NCBI GenBank assembly: GCA_028875125.1
Contig: JAPPGC010000080.1
Coordinates: 1 to 39,370, forward strand
Direction of reading: 5' to 3'
From: Bacteroidota bacterium
GTDB lineage: Bacteria > Bacteroidota > Rhodothermia > Rhodothermales > Bin80
Length of the DNA: 39,370 nucleotides
Shown in pieces: positions 1 through 8,169 of this stretch (position 1 is the stretch's first letter; every line of letters begins with the position of its first letter). Position numbers and translations under genes: made by a program. The notes under the pieces are model-generated. The model was not told the origin of the DNA. It did not search any database and saw nothing but the letters and a program-made list of their open reading frames with translations.

Positions 1-76
1 AGAGGTACCCGGTGTGGGATCGCATACGATCAAATTCGCCGTGGTGAAAAAACGCGTTCAACTGAATGTGTACTAG
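1..76 (+). CDS. 3' end of a secreted T9SS-type protein gene (partial)
   Basis: Only the last 24 codons are present, ending at TAG 74-76; the frame starts at base 2. The readable tail (EVPGVGSHTIKF, then VVKKRVQLNVY) is nearly identical to the C-terminus of the protein encoded at 321-3776. It is therefore the end of a paralogue carrying the same C-terminal sorting/anchoring module. The rest lies outside the window, so its length and function cannot be judged. The similarity continues past the stop codon into the spacer. Confidence 0.8.
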   Translation, partial: EVPGVGSHTIKFAVVKKRVQLNVY

Positions 77-233
77 ACTCGACGATGTGACAACTTCAAT
101 AGCGCAGAATACATGGCGAAACATGAAAACTTATCTGCGTATCGCCCAAGGCACTGGCTGCTCTTGATTGGGGGCTCTAGTTTCTTTTCAACCTGGTCTT
201 TGGTTGATGATTCTTAGTAACTTGATCTTTGAC
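2..233 (+). repeat. Tandem duplication, left copy (gene 3' end plus spacer)
   Basis: Bases 2-233 align without indels to 3702-3933 (offset exactly 3700), with scattered substitutions in both the coding tail and the noncoding spacer. Similarity stops abruptly after 'cttgatctttgac'. The conserved noncoding part shows a recent tandem duplication rather than independent acquisition of related genes. Confidence 0.85.
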
Positions 234-320
234 CCATAGCAACCTTATTTTTCAGTTCATCTATCTGGGGCCTGCCTGGACTCGGCTTGCTGCTTGCTCA
301 TCCAAATAAAGACGACAAAT

Positions 321-3300
321 ATGAGCAATCACAAACGCTTACTTTCGCTGATCTTGCTGGTGGTACTGGGGCTTGGTTCAGTATTCGAGACGCGTGCACA
401 GGTTGGAACGTGCACTTCGCCGCTGGGTGAGTCCTACCTGGACATCAACAATGTCCGGGCTCGTATTTTTAACAACGGTAATCTGTTCTGGCGTGGGAGT
501 CCACACGTCTATAATGTACCGAAGGGCGGGGGAGTGCAGGCTATCTTCAACAGTGGTATGTGGATTGGCGGTAAAGTGGATGGACAGTTGCGTGTAGCGG
601 CAGCACGTTACGGCAACTACCAGTTCTGGGCCGGTCCGTTGGATGATTACGGCGCGCCTCCTGCTGACTGCGCCGATTTCGATCGACTCTACAAGGTTAG
701 CATTGATGACATTCAGGATTACGAAGCCACTGGAGTTATTACACCGGACTTACGCGATTGGCCTACGGGTTTAGGGGCACCCACCTATGCTCCTCCCGGC
801 AACGGGGTTGATGACGATGGAGATGGAGAGACTGATGAGGCAGGAGAAACGATTTTCGTTTTGAGTCAGCCTCTTGCGCAACGGGTAGATCGTGTGATTG
901 ACCTCGCTGGCGGAGAGCGGCCAGCCATTCTCGGGGATCAGTCGATCTGGTGGGTCATGAATGACCGCGGGGATGAGCACAACGGAGCATCTTCGCCGCC
1001 GATTGGTCTGGAAGTGCACGCCACGGCATTTGCGTTCAGGACCGCAGGAGACATTGGTAATGCCACATTCTACAAGTACGATTTTCACTACAGGGGGAAT
1101 TGGCCCTTTACCGATGTCCACATAGCAATTTTCTCCGATCCCGATCTGGGGTACTTTGGGGATGACTGGGTAGGTTCCGATACCTCTTTGGGAGTTGGCT
1201 ATGTTTGGAATTCGGACAACGAAGATGAGCATTTTGATGGTTACGGATCTCCTCCTCCGGCGGCTGGATACGACTTATTGCAGGGGCCGATCGTGCCATC
1301 GCCTGGTGATTCGGCCAAGGTGAGTACTGAGTGGGTTCAAGATTTCAAGAACCTTGAAATGACCTCGTTCTTAAACTATTATGACGGTCCCTGTGTGATT
1401 TGCAGCCCCATTACTGCCTTGGACCAGTATAACTATATGCGTGGTCGGTGGAAGGATGGCAGGTGTATCACGGAGGGGTGGTATGGTCGAGAATTCTCTG
1501 AAAACTGTACAGCATACATGTTCCCGGGAGATCCCGGTACCAGCGATGATACTTGTCAGTACTGGTCTGAGTGCAATTCAGACGGCGCTGGAACAAACAT
1601 GGAGGCAGCAGACCGAACCTTTGCCATGGGAACGGGGCCGTTCACGATCGACCCAGGCGGCTTTCAGCAGATTGCTTTTGGATTAGTCTGGGCACGGGGC
1701 ACAGACAATTTTGATTCAGTTCAGAAAATGAAGGGGGCAAGCGCAGTTGCCCAAGCGGCATACGACATTGATTTCCAGATTCCGGCACCACCGGCTCCTC
1801 CCGAGGTAACGGTTACTGTTGTGGATGGAGGTGCAATTCTGGAGTGGACCAACTCGCCTCAGTCTAACAATTTCCTCGAGTCTTATCAGATTGAAGACCC
1901 ATTTGCCCCAGTGGCTAACAATATAGTCGAGTTCGAGGGGTATGAGGTGATTCAATATTCCAGCGCTCTGGATCAAGTGGGGGTAACTGTGGCGGTATAT
2001 GACGTAATTAATGGAGTGACGCGCGTGATCGATGGAAACCAGTTGATTTGGGATGGATTAATCCAGGAGGAGCAGGTGGTTGTGGCGAACGGTACGGATC
2101 GTGGGGTCCAGAATTTCCATATAGCCTCGGGTTTAACGAATTACACCATCTATCATTTTGGTGTTCAAGCTTATGCCCAGAACCACGATAATCCTGGGCG
2201 TAAGATATCTCGGGGACCGGTTACCCGCGTATCGGTCACGCCAACCAAACCGATGCTGGAAATTGCGCCTGCAGCGATCGCCGCAGCTGAGGACTTCACA
2301 TCTGCGGACTTTGTGGCAGCTAAGGATGGCATTGGAGATGGTTTTGTGAACGCGGACATTGTCAACCCGTCTGTAATCACGGAAGGCACGTATTCAGTCG
2401 AGTTCTTTGAGCATGAAGTTCCGGGCAAGGCTTTGAATTCGGCTACTGCGGAAGAAGAAGGGAATGTGGTTGATCCGATCAGTGCGGTGGAGGCCATTCA
2501 GAAAGTTGGCGATTTCGATGCGAGTGTGATTACATATAGTGTCAAGCGAGACGATGCTGTACTGTTTGATGGCAGATCCATTGACTATGCGGCTCCCCAG
2601 CGCGATAATGTGATGGTACTTGACGGGTTGTTGTGGACGATTCGCGGGCCGGATCCGGGATTCAAGGATTTTCAGGTTACAGCTAATGCAGGCGGACACG
2701 TAGATCCGCCGGCTTATGCCGCAATCACGTGGAACAACTTCCCCAATGCCCAGGGCATAGGCCTTAACCGGGCGAGACAGCAGACCAACGGGTCAATCTG
2801 GATGACCCATGCGGGCGGTGCTGCGCAGCCGTATACATCTTTCGTTGCCCGCAGCACGCGTAACGGTGGTAACGCTCCCTACATCGGGATTCGAGATTAT
2901 GAGATGCGTTTCACGGAGCGTTGCGCAAATGGGATCAATGGCGTCGTTGAGCCGGGCGATTGTTTGGGTCTTCGTGCATTTAGCGATGGTTCGTTGATTG
3001 AGATTCCAATTGAGTTGTGGGATACCGGAGTCGCCACGCCGAATGACGCCAGTGATGATGTGCGCCTGGTCCCGATTATTTGCGACACAAGCACCTGTGG
3101 CGGGGGAACGGAGCATGGTGTATTTGACATCGGTGGCGATCATCCTGCTTCGGGTGGGGCGAACGATCCGTTTACGGATTGGGTCTACTGGTATCCACCT
3201 GCGGATCTAACCCCTGGTGAGGTCGGTCACGACAGGTTCTTTGCCGGAGAGATCGAGGTAGGGCATGAGATCATTGCGAGGTTGGTGCTTGTGGGATGGA

Positions 3301-3776
3301 ATATTGGAACTGCTTCTCCATACACACCCGATATGCCTGAGTTGGGTACTGTGCTCAGGATCGTGACCTCCAAGCCTAACCAGCCCGGGGACGTGCATAC
3401 GTTCAGCACCGAGGGTTATGCTGCAACGGAGTTTGATCTCGCAACGAAGCAACTCCGCCTGGAGGATATAGGAATTGTGCCGAAACCGTACAAGGGCGCG
3501 TCCGCCTACGAGGTGGGTCAATTCACGGATGAGGTACGCTTAACGAATCTGCCCGACGTGGCGACGATTCGTGTGTTTACGCTCAACGGTACGCTCATTA
3601 AGACGATCAATAAGCAATCGCCGGGTGTGGCAACCATTTCATGGAATTTGACGACGGATCATAATCTACCGATAGCGAGCGGAATGTATCTGATTCATAT
3701 TGAGGTACCCGGTGTGGGTTCGCATACCATCAAATTCGGCGTGGTGAAAAAACGCGTTCAGCTGAACGTGTACTAG
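321..3776 (+). CDS. Large secreted protein with T9SS-type C-terminal sorting domain
   Basis: About 1151 aa from ATG 321; an upstream in-frame TTG at 294 would add nine residues before the signal peptide and is less likely. The N-terminus is a clear Sec signal (basic MSNHKR, hydrophobic LLSLILLVVLGLG, cleavage near TRA-Q). Around residues 165-175 an acidic run (DDDGDGETDE) resembles a calcium-binding loop. Residues of roughly 490-640 look like a fibronectin type III/Ig-like beta domain. The last ~90 residues have the family pattern of T9SS sorting domains: a PYKG motif, TNLP, IRVFTLNG, SGMYLIHIEVPG. Several Cys pairs suggest an extracellular disulfide-bonded protein. No catalytic domain is recognised; a surface structural or binding role is inference. 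A paralogue lies directly upstream. Confidence 0.85.
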   Translation: MSNHKRLLSLILLVVLGLGSVFETRAQVGTCTSPLGESYLDINNVRARIFNNGNLFWRGSPHVYNVPKGGGVQAIFNSGMWIGGKVDGQLRVAAARYGNYQFWAGPLDDYGAPPADCADFDRLYKVSIDDIQDYEATGVITPDLRDWPTGLGAPTYAPPGNGVDDDGDGETDEAGETIFVLSQPLAQRVDRVIDLAGGERPAILGDQSIWWVMNDRGDEHNGASSPPIGLEVHATAFAFRTAGDIGNATFYKYDFHYRGNWPFTDVHIAIFSDPDLGYFGDDWVGSDTSLGVGYVWNSDNEDEHFDGYGSPPPAAGYDLLQGPIVPSPGDSAKVSTEWVQDFKNLEMTSFLNYYDGPCVICSPITALDQYNYMRGRWKDGRCITEGWYGREFSENCTAYMFPGDPGTSDDTCQYWSECNSDGAGTNMEAADRTFAMGTGPFTIDPGGFQQIAFGLVWARGTDNFDSVQKMKGASAVAQAAYDIDFQIPAPPAPPEVTVTVVDGGAILEWTNSPQSNNFLESYQIEDPFAPVANNIVEFEGYEVIQYSSALDQVGVTVAVYDVINGVTRVIDGNQLIWDGLIQEEQVVVANGTDRGVQNFHIASGLTNYTIYHFGVQAYAQNHDNPGRKISRGPVTRVSVTPTKPMLEIAPAAIAAAEDFTSADFVAAKDGIGDGFVNADIVNPSVITEGTYSVEFFEHEVPGKALNSATAEEEGNVVDPISAVEAIQKVGDFDASVITYSVKRDDAVLFDGRSIDYAAPQRDNVMVLDGLLWTIRGPDPGFKDFQVTANAGGHVDPPAYAAITWNNFPNAQGIGLNRARQQTNGSIWMTHAGGAAQPYTSFVARSTRNGGNAPYIGIRDYEMRFTERCANGINGVVEPGDCLGLRAFSDGSLIEIPIELWDTGVATPNDASDDVRLVPIICDTSTCGGGTEHGVFDIGGDHPASGGANDPFTDWVYWYPPADLTPGEVGHDRFFAGEIEVGHEIIARLVLVGWNIGTASPYTPDMPELGTVLRIVTSKPNQPGDVHTFSTEGYAATEFDLATKQLRLEDIGIVPKPYKGASAYEVGQFTDEVRLTNLPDVATIRVFTLNGTLIKTINKQSPGVATISWNLTTDHNLPIASGMYLIHIEVPGVGSHTIKFGVVKKRVQLNVY

Positions 3777-3933
3777 ACTCGCCGTTGTGACAACTTCAAT
3801 AGTGCAGAATACATGGCGAGTCATGAATCCTTACCTGCATATCGCCCAGGGCATTGGTTGCTCTTGATTGGGGGCTCTAGTTTCTTTTCAACCTGATCTT
3901 TGGTTGATTATTCTTTGTAACTTGATTCCTGAC
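3702..3933 (+). repeat. Tandem duplication, right copy (gene 3' end plus spacer)
   Basis: Partner of 2-233: the last 25 codons (including the stop) of the gene ending at 3776 plus the following ~157 bp. The spacer part from about 3872 is shared by three places in the window (168-233, 3868-3933 and 15404-15466), recognisable by 'tcttttcaacctg' followed by 'ttgattga' and 'cttgat' variants. Confidence 0.8.
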
Positions 3934-4960
3934 TTGACTCTGGTTAACCTGTTCAATCACTCCTGCTTCATCAAACCACTTGGTCGGGAGGTCGGGATTT
4001 CGAAGCTACTCTGACGTGTTGAATTGATTAATGGGATATATCCATTCAGTTTTTCTGACCGTATCAGCGCTAGCCTATTTGCTGCTATTGTTTGATTTAG
4101 GTGATTCTTCTGGAACGGTTCTGCAGGCGGCCAGGATCATTCTGATATTACTGGCCCTAGTATTACTGGGGTGCCTTGTACTTCGCGTTGGGCCTGAAGT
4201 CCAATCAAAAGTACTCAAGGCCGCTCAAATTATAGCAGTTATTATGTCCGCAGTATACTACTATTAGCTGTGGAGTGCCGGTTTTTTTGCCGGACTGGAA
4301 ATCGAGATTGGCCTTTTCAGATGGCTTGTGCGCTTATTTGCTCCGATATCGGGGTATACGTTCCTCTCCCTTGCCGTCCGCACTTTAGACCGAATAGTCA
4401 AGACATTGAGTCAAGTGGGGCGGTTACGTGATTGAGACTGAGACGTTTGTCAGGCAGATCAGAAAAGCGACGCCTTCCCATGAGCAGATACTCCAATAGA
4501 ATTTGCCCTCGATAAGAGGGGAGGGCCGTCGCCTCCGTTGGTTGGGAGTAGTTTGATCGCATGCGATGTGCATCCAGATACCCGCGAATAACTGCTCGTG
4601 TTCGCTTCCATTTTCCACCTAACAGCCACGCCATGGCCACGGAATGATCCAGTATGATTCGCTGGAAAAGTACTGCTTTAAATTGGCCTGGAGGAAGGTT
4701 CTTGTATAGCATCAGAAGGCTGTTGCGGATGTTGTAATAGAGCTTGCGCTCGTTCTCACGGGGCAGTGTCGCACCACCGATGTGATAAACTTTACTTTCT
4801 GGAACCACTCCAATCTCGTGACCCGCCCGGCGGAGTCGCCAACAGAGGTCAATTTCCTCCATATGGAGGCCAAAGGTCTCGTCAAGGAGCCCTATTGTGT
4901 CAAGTGCACTTCGGCGAAGTAACATAGCCGCACCGCTTGCCCAATCGGTACGTACGGGCA
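3872..4960 (+). repeat. Segmental duplication copy A (truncated, decayed)
   Basis: Direct repeat of 15404-16485. From 4031 to 4960 the two copies align at a constant offset of 11525 with only substitutions; upstream of 4031 a few small indels occur. The homology ends sharply at 4960/16485. Copy A lacks the first ~163 codons of the glycosyltransferase gene and carries a nonsense codon in the membrane protein gene, so copy B is the ancestral intact locus. The same orientation means recombination between copies would delete the intervening 11.5 kb and leave one intact locus. Confidence 0.9.
4031..4435 (+). pseudogene. 4-TM membrane protein, copy A, nonsense mutation
   Basis: Begins at ATG 4031 exactly like the intact copy at 15556. 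Codon 79 is TAG (4265-4267) where copy B has TTG (15790-15792), a single T-to-A change. Beyond the stop the frame stays open to the shared TGA at 4433-4435. As it stands only 78 residues (three hydrophobic segments) would be made. Divergence downstream of the stop is visibly higher than just before it, consistent with relaxed selection. Confidence 0.85.
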
Positions 4961-4961
4961 C
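4398..4961 (-). pseudogene. GT2 glycosyltransferase, copy A, 5'-truncated
   Basis: 187 codons matching residues ~163-349 of the intact enzyme at 15923-16972, including the ASGAAMLLRR and MEEIDLCWRLRRAGHEIG segments. The apparent GTG start at 4961 corresponds to an internal Met of the intact gene, and homology stops there. The nucleotide-sugar-binding N-terminal half, with the NNDV motif, is gone, so this piece should be inactive. Its 3' end overlaps the converging membrane protein pseudogene by 38 bp, as in the intact copy. Confidence 0.88.
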
Positions 4962-5136
4962 CTGTCGAAGTCAGGATTTGTCCCCGCAACGGCGAGCAAC
5001 CTACACGCAAAAACTCAAGGAAGGAGGCGCCGTGCACACGCGAGTCACCTCCGAACCCGAGTTCTATCAGCGGGAGATCTATGAAGCATTAGACATAGAT
5101 CCGATCCCTTTACCCACCGTATCCACAACCGTCTGA
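4961..5136 (+). pseudogene. C-terminal fragment of an unrecognised ORF, possibly an IS transposase
   Basis: Immediately after the copy A breakpoint an open frame runs to TGA 5134-5136 and encodes about 58 residues, including TYTQKLKEGG and a tail REIYEALDIDPIPLP. It has no start codon of its own; the open frame continues backwards only into the antisense of the glycosyltransferase fragment. The tail is reminiscent of the C-termini of some DDE transposases (IS1634/IS4-like), but I cannot confirm this by eye. Its position at a duplication boundary would suit an IS remnant. Confidence 0.3.
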
Positions 5137-5309
5137 ACAAAAACTCCAAGTTCCCGTAGTGCCCTAATGGATCCAAAACAGGCCAAAATCGGCCTGTGGC
5201 TGCACCAAAACCAGTTTTTATGTCAAAGTCGGGTTGGTGGAAGGAAACAACCATAAGGTATACGAAAAAGTGTTCAATTAGTGCAAGTTTAATTGAGCTG
5301 CGCAACCAA
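5137..5309. other. Intergenic, no gene seen
   Basis: Between the ORF fragment and the end of the GH4 gene. It contains one clean hairpin (5178-5197, listed separately) and otherwise nothing recognisable. Confidence 0.5.
5178..5197 (-). terminator. Candidate rho-independent terminator downstream of the GH4 gene
   Basis: Perfect 7-bp stem ACAGGCC/GGCCTGT around a 6-nt loop. On the minus strand it is followed by a short T-run (TTTT, 5175-5178). It sits about 110 bp past the GH4 stop codon. The T-run is short, so the assignment is tentative. Confidence 0.35.
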
Positions 5310-6662
5310 TTACGCCAATTCGGGCAGTGCATCCGCTTGCAGTCGGCACATTTCAGCAAGGAAACTGGCCGCGCTCCGATAGGAGTGAATAGTGGGATCA
5401 AGCAATAACGCCTGCAGAAGGGTATGTCGGCTCTTGTCAGCATAGGCATCTACCAGCAACCGATTAATGGAACACTGGGTGCGCAGCAAGGCCAATACCG
5501 GTTCTGGAAGCTGTGGCATGTGCGCCGAATGCACGCCATCGGAGTCCACCCGGGCTGGAACTTCAACAATTGCGTCCTCGGGCAACCCCGGGACCGCTCC
5601 ATGGTTGACGACATTGACCGCGTCCAGGGCTTGTGCATGGCCAGCGGCCATGCCTTCCATTATAGGGATGGCGAGCTCTCCGGATAGCACCAGAGGGTCA
5701 GCGTCCAGGCCTTTCGTTTCCTCACCTGCGCGGCCAGGGCTAAACAGGGCATGTTCGGTGGCTTTTTCGTGCAGGTTGTAAATCCATTTCGGCACCGGTC
5801 CGGTTTCCCATGGATGGCCGTCGACCGGGTCATAGTAAAACTGAAGCAGTGAGCTGCCCAGAAATTCTGCGGCCCATCGGATATACTCACCGATATGGTT
5901 GGTGCCTGGCGAGGGATAGAGCCCGAATACGCGCAGCAGGATGCGGCTCAAGGCCATTTCATCCCACTCGCCCAGGGGATGCGCCTTTCGCTCCCGCTTT
6001 CGCAACACGGGGTAAAGGTCCTCGCCGGTGGATCGCCGGGTAATGGACTGGAACCAGGTAATATGGTTCAGGCCGCTGGCCCGCGCATCAATATCATCTG
6101 CCGGAATATCCAACAGGCGGCTAAGCTGCTGTTTTCCATGAAACACGCCGTGGCACAGCCCAATCATTCGAACAGACGACAATCGCGTCAAGGCTTCACA
6201 CAGTTTGGTTAGGGGATTGGTGTAATTGAGCAGCCAGGCATTCGGGCAGACACGCTCCATGGCCCGTGCAATTTTAAGCATTGGCGGCATGTTGCGCAGC
6301 GCATGGAACAGACCGCCCGGGCCGCCATTTTCTCCATAGATCTGGTTAAACCCGAACAAACGCGGGACATGAAAATCCTGCGCCCAATAGAAGTAGCGCT
6401 GGCGCTCAATCGCGACGACCACATAGTCTGCCCCATCCAACGCCTGGGCCAGGTCAGTTGACGCATGAATGGACATCTTGCGTCCAAGCCTTCGCGCGAC
6501 GCTTTCCGCATAGGCTTCCATCGCTGGCAGACGCGCTGCACTGACATCCATCAGCATCAACTCAACCCCTAGCGCGCAGAGTGTGTCACTGAGGCAGACA
6601 TCGCGGATCGTCGCCGGGCCAAACTCCCGGCTTCCCGCACCCACAAGTACTATTTTGACCAT
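5310..6662 (-). CDS. Glycoside hydrolase family 4 (alpha-galactosidase MelA-like)
   Basis: 450 aa, normal length for GH4. These enzymes use NAD+ and a divalent metal (usually Mn2+) to cleave glycosides by an oxidation-elimination mechanism in the cytoplasm. Visible family features: N-terminal dinucleotide-binding VLVGAGSREFG (residues 6-15), a GENGGPGG loop (110-117), LNYTNP (145-150), the metal ligands Cys170 (GLCHGVF) and His200 (LNHITWF), and the GTNHIGEY segment. These fit the MelA branch; the sugar specificity (alpha-galactoside, alpha-glucoside or glucuronide) cannot be fixed from sequence alone. ATG 6662 is chosen over TTG 6704 because 6687-6704 appears to lie inside the ISL3 terminus. 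The IS end is only about 25 bp upstream, so the original promoter is probably displaced. Confidence 0.88.
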   Translation of the reverse strand: MVKIVLVGAGSREFGPATIRDVCLSDTLCALGVELMLMDVSAARLPAMEAYAESVARRLGRKMSIHASTDLAQALDGADYVVVAIERQRYFYWAQDFHVPRLFGFNQIYGENGGPGGLFHALRNMPPMLKIARAMERVCPNAWLLNYTNPLTKLCEALTRLSSVRMIGLCHGVFHGKQQLSRLLDIPADDIDARASGLNHITWFQSITRRSTGEDLYPVLRKRERKAHPLGEWDEMALSRILLRVFGLYPSPGTNHIGEYIRWAAEFLGSSLLQFYYDPVDGHPWETGPVPKWIYNLHEKATEHALFSPGRAGEETKGLDADPLVLSGELAIPIMEGMAAGHAQALDAVNVVNHGAVPGLPEDAIVEVPARVDSDGVHSAHMPQLPEPVLALLRTQCSINRLLVDAYADKSRHTLLQALLLDPTIHSYRSAASFLAEMCRLQADALPELA

Positions 6663-6686
6663 ATCACCGCTGGAGCTTAGAAATAA

Positions 6687-8024
6687 GGGGCTTCCGTTTT
6701 CCAAGTGGGTAGGATGTCAGAATTAGGATGAACGAGTGTTAGTCGTAAAAGGTTTGGGATTGATTTCGTTGTTATTTTGGTTCTGTTTTTCGATTCAGTT
6801 CGAATTTCATCATCTATGGCTCTACGGATTGAAGATATCAATCATCTATTAGGGATTTCCCCTCCGTGGGAGGTCTCGGAGATCAAGCAAGATAAAGCGA
6901 AATTCACGGCGGAGATTCACGTGGTCTGTTCGGACCGTTCAGTTCTTCGGTGTCCAGACTGTGACAAAGTCTGTCCGGGTTACAATCATCGTCTTCGGAA
7001 GTGGCGTCACACGGGGATCTGCGACTATCGGACGCAAGTGGTGGCGCACGTTCCACGGATAACGTGTTCGGAGCATGGGATCAAGACTGTTTCGGTGCCC
7101 TGGACAGAAGCGCGCGTGCATTTTACGACGGCGTTTGAGGCGCGTGTAATCGAGTGGTTACAGGATGCCACCAGTATTTCGGCTGCGGCTTCACGGATGG
7201 GGGTGAGTTGGACGATGGTTGCCCATATCTGTGTGGATGAAACCTCCTCCAAAAAGGGGCACAACTACATTACGGTGGTCTCGAACCCGAAGACAGGCAC
7301 GGTGCTCTATGTCGGCGAGGGTCGCACGATTGCGAGCTTGGAAGGCTATTATGATGGATGTTCGTCTGCGCAACTGGATGCTCTTGAAAGTGTGAGCGTG
7401 GATATGTGGCCCGCGTACATCTCAGCCACAAAAGCACGGGCTCCAGGCGCAGACGAAAAGATTGCATTTGACCGTTTTCATGTGGCCAAATACATTGGAA
7501 CCGCCGTGGATGAAGTTCGCCGACAGGAGAACCGGGAATTACGTAAACAAGGCATTGAGGATCTTATCGGGACCAAGTATGATTGGCTGACCAATCGGAG
7601 GAACATGTCGGTTCGACAAAAGAAACGATTCCAGCAATTAAAGACCAGTTCGCTGAAAACGGCTCGGGCATGGGCCATCAAGGAACTGTCCCAGAAACTG
7701 TGGCTTTATGTCCGTCGCGCCTGGGCGCTCAAAGCCTGGAAGCGGTGGTTATCCTGGGCGATGCGTTGTCGGCTTGAACCCATGAAAAAGGCGGCCAAGA
7801 CCATCAAGACGCACCTGTGGGGAATCCTTAATGCCATCATTCTAAAAGCCAGTAACGGTCCGGCGGAAAGCATCAACAGTCGCATCAAAGCCGTAAAAAT
7901 TCGTGCCCGTGGATTCCGAAACAAACAGCGGTTTGCCAACGCCAGTTACTTCTATCTCGGAGGATTGGATCTCTACCCCGCAGGCTTACGAAAACAGGTC
8001 GCCCACTCTTAAAAGCGAAGAGCC
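6687..8024 (+). mobile_element. ISL3-family insertion sequence
   Basis: Encloses one ISL3-type transposase gene. The right end reads AAAAGCGAAGAGCC (8011-8024), whose reverse complement GGCTCTTCGCTTTT resembles GGGGCTTCCGTTTTCC at 6687, giving imperfect terminal inverted repeats. The flanks agaaataa (6679-6686) and agaaatgt (8025-8032) match in the first six of eight positions, which suggests an old or mutated 8-bp target duplication as expected for ISL3. The left end is uncertain by a few bases. The element sits between the GH4 and propeller/PHP genes. Confidence 0.7.
6816..8012 (+). CDS. ISL3-family transposase, with an apparent internal deletion
   Basis: 398 aa from ATG 6816; an in-frame TTG at 6777 is an alternative start. 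An N-terminal zinc-finger-like region (CPDCDKVCPG, later a CSEHG motif) precedes a helix-turn-helix (AAASRMGVSWT) and the DDE domain: CVDETSSKKGHNY, then VDMWPAY, then NGPAESINSRIK. Family members normally have about 20-25 residues between the GVSW helix and the first catalytic Asp (an RAV.RGL.RR-like helix). Here GVSW is followed after only about six residues by CVDE, suggesting a short in-frame deletion and perhaps an inactive enzyme. Gene and IS otherwise look complete. Confidence 0.85.
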   Translation: MALRIEDINHLLGISPPWEVSEIKQDKAKFTAEIHVVCSDRSVLRCPDCDKVCPGYNHRLRKWRHTGICDYRTQVVAHVPRITCSEHGIKTVSVPWTEARVHFTTAFEARVIEWLQDATSISAAASRMGVSWTMVAHICVDETSSKKGHNYITVVSNPKTGTVLYVGEGRTIASLEGYYDGCSSAQLDALESVSVDMWPAYISATKARAPGADEKIAFDRFHVAKYIGTAVDEVRRQENRELRKQGIEDLIGTKYDWLTNRRNMSVRQKKRFQQLKTSSLKTARAWAIKELSQKLWLYVRRAWALKAWKRWLSWAMRCRLEPMKKAAKTIKTHLWGILNAIILKASNGPAESINSRIKAVKIRARGFRNKQRFANASYFYLGGLDLYPAGLRKQVAHS

Positions 8025-8028
8025 AGAA

Positions 8029-8169
8029 ATGTATGTAGCCATAAACGCCGGTCGAAGACTCTTGACTTTGGCCCTAGTACTATCCTGGTAAGGAAGTCTG
8101 GTTGCCCAACCTGCCATCTATCCGATTGAGCCCCAAACATACGTAAATGCGCTGACGGGCGGCAATTAC
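8029..8169 (+). other. Signal peptide-coding 5' portion of the propeller/PHP gene, interrupted by TAA
   Basis: From ATG 8029, in frame with the gene at 8170, the sequence encodes a convincing signal peptide: MYVAINAGRR then LLTLALVLSW, a TAA stop at 8089-8091 (codon 21), then GSLVAQ and PAIYPIEPQTYV leading straight into the downstream frame. An AQ cleavage site follows the stop. The frame is preserved on both sides, so a single nonsense change explains the break. ATG 8029 lies inside the presumed IS target duplication, meaning the IS also removed the natural ribosome-binding region. Confidence 0.75.
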
